Part shown: positions 8,288 through 16,263 of the stretch, piece by piece
Layout: each line of letters opens with the position of its first letter
How positions within the stretch are numbered: position 1 is the first letter of the stretch
DNA from: a bacterium
GTDB lineage: Bacteria > Myxococcota_A > UBA9042
Direction: 5' to 3'
Assembly: GCA_030425545.1 (NCBI GenBank)
Contig: JAUIAC010000027.1
Location: forward strand, 1-36,617
Length of the DNA stretch: 36,617 nt
Program-made: the position numbers and the translations under genes
Notes under the pieces: model-generated
The model's input: the letters and a program-made list of their open reading frames with translations, nothing else
Databases searched by the model: none
What the model was told of the DNA's origin: nothing

Positions 8288-9193
8288 TCATTGGCGCCCT
8301 TCGTCCTCTGCTTGGGGGAAGGGAAATGCCATGGGAAAGAGCCCGTGCCCTTCGAGGCAGCGAACCAGGTCTTCAAGCGCGGCCCAGGCCTTGTCGAACG
8401 AGATGTCGGTCGGGATGATCGTCGCGTCTTCGTACTGTGACTTCGTAGCGGACTCGCCTGCGGCGAAGCTCGACCAGCCTGCACAGTCCACGAACCGTGC
8501 TTGGCACGTCAGCGCGAACTCAGCGCCGACCGTCTGCCAGAAGTCAGTGTGGTCCGAGGGTGGTCGCGCGCCGTGGATCGTCGCGAGGTCGTAGATGTCT
8601 TTGGCGCGGATCGCAGCGTGGGGTTTGTTCGCCTTGCTCCGGTACGCCGGCAGGCTAGAGAGAAAGGCACGCAGCTTCTCACCGGTGATCCGCTCGAGAG
8701 TGTGCGCGTTGACCGTGCCCCGCTCCAACACAAGAGGAGCCATCGACCGAAGTGTCATCGGCTCAGGGCTCGCCATCTCGATCATCAACGCCGGGAAGTT
8801 CCGGACATCCCGGGAGAGATCGTCGACCCGGATCCGTGCGACGAGCATGGTCCAACCGCGAGGATGCCCGTCACGGGGCTTCGCCTTCACGGTGAGGCCG
8901 ACCACCCGGTAGCGCTCCACTCGCTCCGACGCGAACGAGCTGGTCAAGCATTCGTGCAACCACCGCCGTAGCTTGGTCGCCTGGAGCTGCAGCTCGGTGC
9001 CGGCGGGGAACGCCGTGGGGAGTAGGTTGCTGTCGATGTCGAGCGAGCCACGAGCGACACCTGACAGCCGGTGGCGCAGCACCCGCGCACCCTTGAAGAC
9101 CAGCCGCTCACGGATCTCTGCGCTCTCAGCCATCGCCTCCAGGACCCGCTCGAGCATCTCCTGTTTCCAGGCGTCCATCTCAGTGGGGTTCAT
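8288..9193 (-). CDS. abiEii: AbiEii-type nucleotidyltransferase toxin
   Basis: This 301-residue protein has the fold signature of the AbiEii/AbiGii toxin family: VFKGARVLRH at 32-41 (variant of the usual KGGTAL) and GSLDIDSN at 49-56, where D52 and D54 match the metal-binding DxD pair of the nucleotidyltransferase. The conserved KPHAAIRAKDIYDLATI segment is in the middle third. Toxins of this family transfer nucleotides and arrest growth; in abortive infection they act after phage entry. The ATG overlaps the stop of the upstream antitoxin gene (ATGA at 9193), the usual antitoxin-then-toxin order of abiE operons. The KGA in place of KGG is a substitution in a loop that contacts nucleotide, so activity should not be assumed. 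Confidence 0.82.
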   Translation of the reverse strand: MNPTEMDAWKQEMLERVLEAMAESAEIRERLVFKGARVLRHRLSGVARGSLDIDSNLLPTAFPAGTELQLQATKLRRWLHECLTSSFASERVERYRVVGLTVKAKPRDGHPRGWTMLVARIRVDDLSRDVRNFPALMIEMASPEPMTLRSMAPLVLERGTVNAHTLERITGEKLRAFLSSLPAYRSKANKPHAAIRAKDIYDLATIHGARPPSDHTDFWQTVGAEFALTCQARFVDCAGWSSFAAGESATKSQYEDATIIPTDISFDKAWAALEDLVRCLEGHGLFPMAFPFPQAEDEGRQ

Positions 9194-10134
9194 CAGAGGA
9201 CCTCAACCCACCAATACGGGTCGATGGCGCGATGCTGAAAACCAGGGAACATCGGCGTCACGTCGCGGCCTCCCGCGAGATGCGCTCGTGCGCGCGCCGC
9301 ACCGAGGGTCGTTGCCAGCGACGGCTCCAGCGTCGCGCTCAGTCGCTGGAGAAGCCACCCCGCCCGACGCATCAGGTCATGGTCTTCCGTCGCGTCCAAG
9401 AGCTCTGCGAGACGACTCTGGTCGAGTCGGTCCATGGCCTCTTCCCAAGCCTCTTCGACCACCTCAGGTCCACCGCAGTGGCCGGGGCGGTGCAGGCTCA
9501 AGATCAGCGCTTGCTCCAGGGACACGACTCGGTGAATGGCGTGTCGGCCGCGATAGGCCATCTGCACATCGCTCGCCAGGCGGTTTGCGAGTCGCGTTCG
9601 GTAGAAGTCGACGCCGCGATGTCTCAACAGGGGTTGGCCAAGCGACATCGAACGAGGGGCGGCAGGGCTGGACGGCGGCGTGCTCGGCAGCGGACGCGCC
9701 TTCTTGGGTTCGTGATGTAGGAGCGCCACATGGTAGGCCGCGGGGAGCTGTGTCGTGAGCCGATGATGAGCCAGCGCGGCGAAGTACACGACGACGCCCG
9801 AGGGCTCCAGCGCCAGCAGGATCTCCTCTGGAGTGATGGAGTCCGCGTCAGACTTCGTCCGCGTAAATGCAAGCAGGCTGTCCGCAGGGGGGCGGTCTCC
9901 GACGGAGGATGGCTGAAGGTCGATGAGGACACCCAGCCGCTCCAACTCGCGGCGGGTCTCCTGGAGGGGGAAGCGCGTCCTGGAGCCTTGAGCGACCTCA
10001 TCGGTACATTGCCGCGCGAGCGTCCGCCAGGTCTTGCCACTCAGGCAGCGCACGCTCGGCAGCGACTCCGTCGGTCGTTCCAAGCGGGCTTGGAAGGTCG
10101 CGAGGAACGCTGGGATGAAGTCTCTCTGTCGCAC
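9193..10134 (-). CDS. abiEi: AbiEi-type antitoxin/transcriptional repressor
   Basis: The product has 313 residues from GTG 10134, with AGGGG a few bases upstream inside a large palindrome. The C-terminal half carries the AbiEi hallmark: SLEQALILSLHRPGHCGGPEVVEEAW, then LDQSRLAELLDATEDHDLMRRAGWLLQ, the region that in characterised AbiEi proteins neutralises the toxin. The N-terminal half (about 1-150) should contain the winged helix that binds the operator, but its sequence is divergent and it carries a Pro/Ser-rich insert near 150-165. It is longer than many AbiEi proteins. In known systems the antitoxin does not bind the toxin directly and represses its own promoter, which fits the palindrome at 10132-10181. 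Confidence 0.78.
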   Translation of the reverse strand: MRQRDFIPAFLATFQARLERPTESLPSVRCLSGKTWRTLARQCTDEVAQGSRTRFPLQETRRELERLGVLIDLQPSSVGDRPPADSLLAFTRTKSDADSITPEEILLALEPSGVVVYFAALAHHRLTTQLPAAYHVALLHHEPKKARPLPSTPPSSPAAPRSMSLGQPLLRHRGVDFYRTRLANRLASDVQMAYRGRHAIHRVVSLEQALILSLHRPGHCGGPEVVEEAWEEAMDRLDQSRLAELLDATEDHDLMRRAGWLLQRLSATLEPSLATTLGAARARAHLAGGRDVTPMFPGFQHRAIDPYWWVEVL

Positions 10135-10181
10135 GTCATCCCCTACTATCTACGTAAACGTAGATAGTAGGGGATGACGTG
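10132..10181. promoter_or_regulatory. Perfect 24-bp-arm palindrome, probable AbiEi operator
   Basis: Positions 10132-10155 are exactly reverse-complementary to 10158-10181 with a two-base AA spacer. On the minus strand the palindrome covers the -10 region, the leader, the GGGG ribosome binding site and the GTG start of the antitoxin gene. AbiEi proteins are known to repress by binding inverted repeats in their own promoter. The RNA copy would also fold into a hairpin that hides the start codon, so translational control is a second possibility. Confidence 0.8.
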
Positions 10182-10189
10182 AATGTCAA
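10161..10189 (-). promoter_or_regulatory. abiE promoter
   Basis: On the minus strand a perfect TTGACA -35 box (10189-10184) is followed after 17 bases by TATCTA (10166-10161) as -10. The -10 box lies inside the palindrome. The predicted start of transcription is about 20 bases before the GTG start at 10134. Confidence 0.6.
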
Positions 10190-10294
10190 GAACGGGTCGC
10201 GAGACATCGACGGTTGAGTCCATCCGCGCCGCGTCGCTCGTGAAGGCAGCTCCGAACGACCGATCCGCGTCCGCCGACGAGGCGTGTCAGCGCC

Positions 10295-10534
10295 TAGCAG
10301 ACTGCGCCTTTTCTCCGTTCTTGCGGCCACGCCGGTCAGTCTGCTGGGAAGGGGAAGCCACGGCTTGCCGTGGCTGGGGGCGCTCGTAGGTGTCGTGCCA
10401 GTTTGCTGTCGCGACCAGGCAATTCAGCATCTAGCGCGCCCGTTTCCTTCGGCTGCGTCTCAGGGGGCTTGCTCCCCCAAGAGACAGAAAAGCTAGCAGA
10501 TTGCGGCGACAATCAAGTTCGCCGCAGTCTGCTA
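10295..10534. mobile_element. Hairpin-ended MITE-like repeat, copy 2
   Basis: Same architecture as copy 1: TA-GCAGACTGCG at the left, CGCAGTCTGC-TA at the right, a small hairpin inside and a 43-base terminal hairpin (10493-10535). It differs from copy 1 by scattered substitutions concentrated just after GCTCGTA, and by a one-base indel in the C-run before AAGAGACAG. It separates the abiE promoter region from the gene ending at 10532, and its last bases CTA form that gene's stop codon on the minus strand. Confidence 0.82.
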
Positions 10535-10535
10535 G
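10486..10535 (-). terminator. Intrinsic terminator carried by the repeat's right end
   Basis: Read on the minus strand, a 17-base-arm GC-rich hairpin (one wobble mismatch, eight- to nine-base loop with CTTGATTG) is followed at once by CTTTTCTG. It directly abuts the TAG stop of the gene at 10532-11500. The same hairpin plus TTTT occurs in copy 1 (383 to about 335) and copy 3 (12641 to about 12593). Confidence 0.6.
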
Positions 10536-11500
10536 CCAAACACGTAGGTCGCCGCCAGCCAGGCCCCGGCGCTCGCGACCGTGGGGATGGCGAAGTTGTC
10601 GTCCAGCCCGCGGCCGGCGAAGAGCTCTGCCAAGGCCGCCGGTGCCGCCGCCAGCGCCGCGATGCCCGCGCGCGCTGTCCAAGGCTGCGCAGGGCCGAAG
10701 ACGGTCAGGCACAGCAGCGCCACCGCGAAGCCCGCCACCGCGAAGGCCAACGTGCCCTCGAGGGTCTTGCTACCCACCAGCCGGGTCTTGCCAAAACGCC
10801 GGCCGACCAGGGCTGCAGCGGGATCTGCGAAGCCCAGCACGGCGACGCCGACCGTGCACGCGATCGGGTCGAAGAGCAGCGCGATGAGCAGCAGCGCCGT
10901 CACCATCCACGTCGCGGAGTTCACCGTGTAGCGCTCGTCGGGGTGGGCGATGTCGCGGAAGGCCCGCATGACCACCTTGTTGACCGCCGGGCTGTACCGC
11001 CGCGCCGTCTCTGTGCTCCAGGCCGCCACTGCGAAGGCGCCTGCGACCAGGATCATCGTCCACTCGGTCAGCACGAACTGGATCAACCCGATGATCATCA
11101 GCCCGTTGCCCATGTGGTAGGCGTTGCGCATGTAGTTCGTTGGCCGGTTCCGCGGGACCTGCGCACCGCGGGCCTTCAGCCGGGCGTTGAGCGTGTCGTA
11201 GGCCGACGTCAGCTGCGCGCGCATGCGGGCCCAGTCTTCCCGCCGCGTTGGCTTGGCAGCGGCGGTGGACGCCAGCTCCTCGCACCAGGTCGCGAGCTCG
11301 GGATCCTCGGCGGCGCCACCGCGTTTCAGCGCGGTGCGGGCGCGCTCCGCCAGCGCGTGCAGCTTGGCGCGCGCGTCGGCGGCGCTCTCGTCGCGCCAAC
11401 GGGCCGGGTCCAGCCGTTGCAGCAGCTCGTAGAGCTCCAGCCCCAGCTCGCGGCAGGCGCTTCGCAGGTCGTTCGGCACGGTCGTCACGGCACTCGTCAT
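10532..11500 (-). CDS. Dgk1/dolichol-kinase-like integral membrane protein
   Basis: ATG 11500 is chosen (322 residues) because GGAG lies eight bases upstream; ATG 11554 lacks one. The N-terminal about 110 residues are soluble and helical. From NRPTNYMRNAYHMGNG (118-133) onward the sequence is membranous and resembles CTP-dependent lipid kinases/phosphatidate cytidylyltransferases: RRYSPAVNKVVMRAFRDIAHPDERYT, LGFADPAAALVGRRFGKTR (222-240), KTLEGTLAF (245-253) and LDDNFAIPT near 299-307. Such enzymes phosphorylate diacylglycerol, dolichol or phytol with CTP. The lipid substrate is not evident. The TAG stop is supplied by the end of repeat copy 2. A 93-base gap separates it from the upstream zinc-ribbon gene; the two may be cotranscribed. 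Confidence 0.75.
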   Translation of the reverse strand: MTSAVTTVPNDLRSACRELGLELYELLQRLDPARWRDESAADARAKLHALAERARTALKRGGAAEDPELATWCEELASTAAAKPTRREDWARMRAQLTSAYDTLNARLKARGAQVPRNRPTNYMRNAYHMGNGLMIIGLIQFVLTEWTMILVAGAFAVAAWSTETARRYSPAVNKVVMRAFRDIAHPDERYTVNSATWMVTALLLIALLFDPIACTVGVAVLGFADPAAALVGRRFGKTRLVGSKTLEGTLAFAVAGFAVALLCLTVFGPAQPWTARAGIAALAAAPAALAELFAGRGLDDNFAIPTVASAGAWLAATYVFG

Positions 11501-11593
11501 CGCGTCGTCTCCAGCGCCCGGAGGGTAGGGCACAGGCGCGACGCTCGCTGTCATCGTTCGGTAAAAGTCGTCCCGCGGGCGCGCCCGCTGGGC

Positions 11594-12439
11594 TCAGCTC
11601 GGGACGCGGATGTCTTCGTCCGAGGGGGTCCAGTCGGGGCCAAACTCGGCCTTGCCGCGCGCCGCGGCGAGCGCGCGGGTCTCCAGCTCCCGGCCCGCCT
11701 CGCGCACCTCGATGACCACGGCCTCGATGTCGACCCCCGGCATCGGCGTCCCGAGGCCGTGGGTCTGCAGCCGCTCGACCCAGGTGCCGTCCTTGGCCTT
11801 TGCCGCGGACATCAGCGCGGCGAGGTCCTTGAGCGCCTTCTGCCCCATCGGACGCTGCGACAGGCGGCTCGAGATCCAGCTGCCGTCGAGCGCGTGGAGC
11901 CGGTCGAAGGTGCGCCGCAGGAACTCGGTCTCCGAGGCGTTGACCTCCGACGCCAGCTTGCGCCCGAAGAGGATCGGCGCGGTCCGGTTGGCGTTGGTGA
12001 GCAAGGTCAGCCGCCAGAGCAGCAGCACGATGTCGCCGCTCACGCGGGCCGGGTCGCCGGTGTTGTTGGCGCGACCGAGGGCGGCCTTGAGCTCCGACCG
12101 CACCGTCTGCAGGGACACGGACACGCGGTGGGTCTCGCGCGGCGGGCGCAGCCCCTCTTCCGGCCAGATGTTGGTCAAGATGGCGCCCCAGCTCACCAGC
12201 AGGGTCGCCCCCGCCATGCGCGTCGCGGCCATGTCGCCCACGAAGAGCAACGCCGCCGCGCCGACCAGGACCAGCGCCGTGAGGCTGAGGATGAAGGGCG
12301 CCCGGGCGAAGACCGTGGACGTGCCAACGGACGTCGGCTGACCGCAGAAGGGGCAGATCTCTTCGCCCATGCGGTGCCACGCGCGGCACTTGCCACAGCG
12401 AACGACGGGAGCCAGACCTGGGAACTTGGGCGTGGTCAT
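11594..12439 (-). CDS. Zinc-ribbon membrane protein of unknown function
   Basis: The 281-residue protein begins with a four-cysteine zinc ribbon (C15, C18, C29, C32 in RCGKCRAWH and CPFCG). Two hydrophobic segments follow, at about 49-68 and 72-90 (FILSLTALVLVGAAALLFVG, then AGATLLVSWGAILTNIW), and then a cytoplasmic, mostly helical domain of about 190 residues with no motif I recognise. Such zinc-ribbon-plus-membrane proteins are common and mostly uncharacterised. No strong ribosome binding site is visible before ATG 12439, so the start is uncertain. Repeat copy 3 begins 43 bases upstream and must lie within or next to its promoter. Confidence 0.65.
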   Translation of the reverse strand: MTTPKFPGLAPVVRCGKCRAWHRMGEEICPFCGQPTSVGTSTVFARAPFILSLTALVLVGAAALLFVGDMAATRMAGATLLVSWGAILTNIWPEEGLRPPRETHRVSVSLQTVRSELKAALGRANNTGDPARVSGDIVLLLWRLTLLTNANRTAPILFGRKLASEVNASETEFLRRTFDRLHALDGSWISSRLSQRPMGQKALKDLAALMSAAKAKDGTWVERLQTHGLGTPMPGVDIEAVVIEVREAGRELETRALAAARGKAEFGPDWTPSDEDIRVPS

Positions 12440-12482
12440 CGCGCGGAATGTAGCGGAAGGGCGAGGCCCGCGCGAGAGGCTC

Positions 12483-12640
12483 TAGCAGACTGCGCCTTTG
12501 CTCCGTTCTTGCGGTCACGCCGGTCAGTCTGCTGAGAAGGGGAAGCCACGGCTTGCCGTGGGTGGGGGCGCTCGTAGCCCACCCAATAGACAGAAAAGCT
12601 AGCAGATTGCGGCGACAATCAACTTCGCCGCAGTCTGCTA
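12483..12640. mobile_element. Hairpin-ended MITE-like repeat, copy 3 (internally deleted)
   Basis: It keeps both ends (TA-GCAGACTGCG and CGCAGTCTGC-TA), the subterminal inverted CAGTCTGC, the internal hairpin region and the right terminal hairpin (12599-12641), but lacks about 80 bases between GCTCGTA and AGACAGAAAAG. The deletion in the dispensable middle, with both ends intact, is what is expected of a non-autonomous transposable element. It sits between two divergently oriented genes (zinc-ribbon protein and ileS). Confidence 0.82.
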
Positions 12641-12684
12641 GCCGCGCCGCGCTCCCTGCCCCTCGTCATCTGCGAAAAGCTCGC

Positions 12685-12690
12685 TAGACT
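12685..12690 (+). promoter_or_regulatory. Candidate -10 box for ileS
   Basis: TAGACT lies 66 bases before the ATG of ileS, just downstream of repeat copy 3. Similar TAGGCT and TAGCCT hexamers precede the genes at 19680 and 34277. No convincing -35 box is seen 16-18 bases upstream. Confidence 0.3.
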
Positions 12691-12755
12691 CCCGGCCCGC
12701 CTCGCGTTCGGCTCGCAACGTCCCGCGGGCGCGGCCAGACCCACTCCGGAGCACC

Positions 12756-15700
12756 ATGAGCACCAGCCCCAGCAGCCCAGCCACGTTCTCTCGGCCCGAG
12801 GCGAACCCTGACTTTCCAGCTTTGGAGCGGCAGATCCTGGAGCGTTGGGCGCAGGAGAAGATCTTCGAGCGTTCGGTGCGCGGCGACGAGGACTTCGTCT
12901 TCTACGACGGTCCCCCCTTCGCCACCGGCACCCCGCACTACGGTCACCTGCTCGCCGGCACGCTCAAGGACATCGTGCCGCGCTACTGGGCGATGCGCGG
13001 CTACAAGGTCGAGCGCCGCTTCGGCTGGGACACCCACGGGCTGCCTGTGGAGATGGAGATCGAGAAGTCCCTCGACATCTCGGGCCCGCGCGCCATCGAG
13101 GCCTTTGGCATCGACAAGTACAACGAGGCCTGCCGGTCGATCGTGCTGCGCTACACCGACGAGTGGCGCAACGTCGTCACCCGCATGGGCCGCTGGGTCG
13201 ACTTCGACAACGACTACAAGACCATGGACCCGACCTTCATGGAGTCGGTGTGGTGGGTCTTCCGCGCGCTCTGGGACAAGGGGCTCATCTACCAGGGCTA
13301 CAAGGTCATGCCCTACTCCTGGCGCCTGGGCACGCCGCTGTCGAACTTCGAAGCCAACATGGACTACCGCAAGGTGCAGGACCCGGCGGTGACCGTGCGG
13401 CTCCAGTCCACGGTGCCGCTCAAGCACTTTGCCGGCGAGGCGGCCCTGGCCGACGTGGACCGGCGCTACTGGGACGCGAAGCCGCACTGGCTGGCCTGGA
13501 CCACGACGCCGTGGACCCTGCCGTCGAACATGGGCCTGTGCCTCGGTCCCAAGCTCACCTATGGCGTGTTCGACGTGGCCGAGGCGGGCGCGGCGCCGGA
13601 CCTGGTCGTGCTCGGCGAGGCCGCGGCGTCGCGGACGCTGGGCGAGGGGCACACCCCGCTCGTGACCTTCACCGGCGCGCAGCTGGGCAAGGGCGACCTG
13701 CGCTACGAGCCCTTGTTTTCGGTGCCCGACGTGCCGACCAAGGCGCCGAACGGCACCCTGGTGGATCCCTTCCGCGTGGTCTCCGACGGCTATGTCACCG
13801 CCGACGACGGCACCGGTGTGGTCCACACCGCCCCGGCCTTCGGTGAAGACGACGCCCGCATCGGGGCCACCTGGGCGCTGCCCACCTACGACCCGGTCGA
13901 CGCCGAGGGGCGCTTCACCGATCAGCTGGCGGGCGTCGCCGGCGGCGCGGTGGTCGACGTGCACGTCAAAGAGGCCGACAAGGCGCTGATCCGCGACCTC
14001 AAGGCGCGCGGCCTGCTCTTCAAGCAGTCGACCATCGACCACGACTACCCCTTCTGCTGGCGCAGCGGGACACCGCTCATCTACAAGGCGATCAGCACCT
14101 GGTTCGTCAACGTCACCGCCCTGCGCGATCGCATGGTCGAGAACAACGCCGAGACCCGCTGGGTGCCCGACTACGTGGGCTCCAAGCGCTTCGGCAACTG
14201 GCTCGCCGACGCCCGCGACTGGGCCATCAGCCGCAACCGCTACTGGGGCACGCCCCTGCCCATCTGGGAGAACGACACCACCGGCGAGCGCGTGTGCATC
14301 GGCAGCATCGCCGAGCTGGAGCAGCACGCTGGCGCCGAGGTGGTGGACCTGCACCGTCACCACATCGACCAGCTCACGTGGGCGGGCGACGCGGCGCAGG
14401 GCGGCGGCACGTTCAAGCGCGTGACCGAGGTCTTGGACTGTTGGTTCGAGTCCGGCTCGATGCCCTACGCGCAGAACCACTACCCCTTCGAGAACAAGGC
14501 CATGGTCGAGGCCAACCTGCCGGCGCACTTCATCGCCGAGGGGCTCGACCAGACGCGGGGCTGGTTCTACACGCTGCTCATCTTGTCGACCGCGCTCTTC
14601 GATCGGCCCGCCTTCGCCAACGTCATCGTCAACGGCCTCATCCTCGCCGAGGACGGCCAGAAGATGAGCAAGCGGCTGAAGAACTACCCCGACCCCAGCC
14701 ACGTCATCGAGAGCTACGGCGCTGACGCCTTGCGCGCCTACCTGATCAACTCACCCGTGGTGCGCGCCGAGCCCATGCGCTTCTCGGAGAAGGGCGTGCG
14801 CGACGTGGTGCGCTCGGTGGTGCTGCCCCTGTGGAACGCCTACAGCTTCTTTGCCACCTACGCCGCGGTGGACGGCTGGCGGCCCTCGACCGCGCCGACG
14901 CCGGTGGGGGAGCGCGCGCTGCTGGACCGCTGGGTGCTGAGCATGGTCCAGAGCCTGGTGCGTGACGTGAACACGGAGATGGAGGCCTACCGGCTCTACA
15001 ACGTGATCCCGCCGGTGCTGGGCTTCATCGACCACCTGACCAACTGGTACATCCGGCGCTCGCGGCGGCGCTTCTGGCGGAGCGAGTCGGACCGCGACAA
15101 GCAGTACGCCTTCGAGACCCTCTACGAGGTGCTCTGCCTCTTCTCGCGTCTGCTGGCGCCGATCCTGCCCTTCATGGCGGACCTGCTCTACGCCCGGCTG
15201 GAGGTGGGTCACCGCGCCGGGGCGCTCGACAGCGTGCACCTCGAGCGCTTCCCCGAGGCGGACGCGGCCATGGTCGACGCCGATCTCGAGGCGGGCATGG
15301 CGGCGGTGCGTGAGGTGGTCAACCTGGGACGCGGCCTGCGCGAGCAGACGAAGCTGCCGATTCGTCAGCCGCTGGCGCGCCTCGACGTGGCCTTGAGCCA
15401 CGCCGTGCCGTCGTCGCTGCGCAGTGAGCCGGAGCTGCTGGCCTACGCGCGGGAAGAGCTGAACGTCAAGGCCGTCCACCTGGTGGCCGAGGTCGAGGAG
15501 CTGGTCCAGCTGCAGGCCAAGCCGAACTTCAAGGTGCTGGGGCGGCGTCTGGGCAAGCGCATGAAGATCTTCGCTGGCGCGATCGCGAAGCTGCCGCCGA
15601 GCGAGGTGCGCAAGGTCATGGACGGCGAGTCGCTGACCGTCGAGGGCGAGGTGCTGGAGCCGGAGGCCTTCGTGATCGTCCAGAAGCCGGTCGGTGAGGG

Positions 15701-16025
15701 CGCGGTGGCCTCGTCGGGAGAGGTCACGGTGCGCTTGGACACCGAGATCTCGGCCGATCTGCGCAGCGAATACCTGGCCCGCGAGTGCATCTCCAAGGTC
15801 CAGAACGCCCGCAAGTCCGAGGGGCTGCAGGTGGAGGACCGCATCGTGCTCAGCCTGCGCAGCGACGACGCCGAGCTGCAGGCCGCCATCGTCGCGCACA
15901 GCGCTTGGATCGCGGCTGAGGTCTTGGCCGAGTCGCTGCAGCCGCTCGACGCACCGCACGAAGAGACCTCCGCGGCGGGGCTGCCGTTGGCGGTCGCGCT
16001 GACGAAGGCGTCGACCGCGTCGTGA
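12756..16025 (+). CDS. ileS: Isoleucyl-tRNA synthetase, eukaryotic-type (type 2)
   Basis: The 1089-residue enzyme charges tRNA-Ile with isoleucine in the cytoplasm. The class I signature is HYGH in PPFATGTPHYGHLLAGT (about 52-68), and KMSKR is near residue 635. The CP1 editing domain, which hydrolyses misacylated Val-tRNA-Ile, shows TTTPWTLPSNMGL and GTGVVHTAPAFGEDD. KMSKRLKNYPDP, the APAFGEDD form and the long C-terminal region without the zinc-finger cysteines of standard bacterial IleRS point to the eukaryotic-like type 2 enzyme, which in known cases tolerates mupirocin. GGAG lies five bases before the ATG. It is apparently monocistronic, followed by a 238-base gap. Confidence 0.95.
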   Translation: MSTSPSSPATFSRPEANPDFPALERQILERWAQEKIFERSVRGDEDFVFYDGPPFATGTPHYGHLLAGTLKDIVPRYWAMRGYKVERRFGWDTHGLPVEMEIEKSLDISGPRAIEAFGIDKYNEACRSIVLRYTDEWRNVVTRMGRWVDFDNDYKTMDPTFMESVWWVFRALWDKGLIYQGYKVMPYSWRLGTPLSNFEANMDYRKVQDPAVTVRLQSTVPLKHFAGEAALADVDRRYWDAKPHWLAWTTTPWTLPSNMGLCLGPKLTYGVFDVAEAGAAPDLVVLGEAAASRTLGEGHTPLVTFTGAQLGKGDLRYEPLFSVPDVPTKAPNGTLVDPFRVVSDGYVTADDGTGVVHTAPAFGEDDARIGATWALPTYDPVDAEGRFTDQLAGVAGGAVVDVHVKEADKALIRDLKARGLLFKQSTIDHDYPFCWRSGTPLIYKAISTWFVNVTALRDRMVENNAETRWVPDYVGSKRFGNWLADARDWAISRNRYWGTPLPIWENDTTGERVCIGSIAELEQHAGAEVVDLHRHHIDQLTWAGDAAQGGGTFKRVTEVLDCWFESGSMPYAQNHYPFENKAMVEANLPAHFIAEGLDQTRGWFYTLLILSTALFDRPAFANVIVNGLILAEDGQKMSKRLKNYPDPSHVIESYGADALRAYLINSPVVRAEPMRFSEKGVRDVVRSVVLPLWNAYSFFATYAAVDGWRPSTAPTPVGERALLDRWVLSMVQSLVRDVNTEMEAYRLYNVIPPVLGFIDHLTNWYIRRSRRRFWRSESDRDKQYAFETLYEVLCLFSRLLAPILPFMADLLYARLEVGHRAGALDSVHLERFPEADAAMVDADLEAGMAAVREVVNLGRGLREQTKLPIRQPLARLDVALSHAVPSSLRSEPELLAYAREELNVKAVHLVAEVEELVQLQAKPNFKVLGRRLGKRMKIFAGAIAKLPPSEVRKVMDGESLTVEGEVLEPEAFVIVQKPVGEGAVASSGEVTVRLDTEISADLRSEYLARECISKVQNARKSEGLQVEDRIVLSLRSDDAELQAAIVAHSAWIAAEVLAESLQPLDAPHEETSAAGLPLAVALTKASTAS

Positions 16026-16263
16026 GGCGCCCGTCTGTCGCCTGCGCACAGCTCGCCCAGGGCGGCCTGCGGCGGGAGACGAGCGGCTCGACGCCAGAGG
16101 GGTGATCCCGGGTCGAGCAGCGGGTACGCTGGCGCCCGTCCTCTTGAGCCGCCACGCGCACGCCGACGCGCCCGCACGGAACCACAGCCTGACTGCTCCG
16201 CCCTGGCAGTGAGGGCCGCCCTGCGGGGCAGGGGCACACGAAGGCGCGCCAACCAGGGAACCC

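Noticed and set aside
12684..14702. 672-codon minus-strand open frame over ileS
   Set aside because: Antisense shadow; the plus strand encodes unmistakable IleRS motifs.
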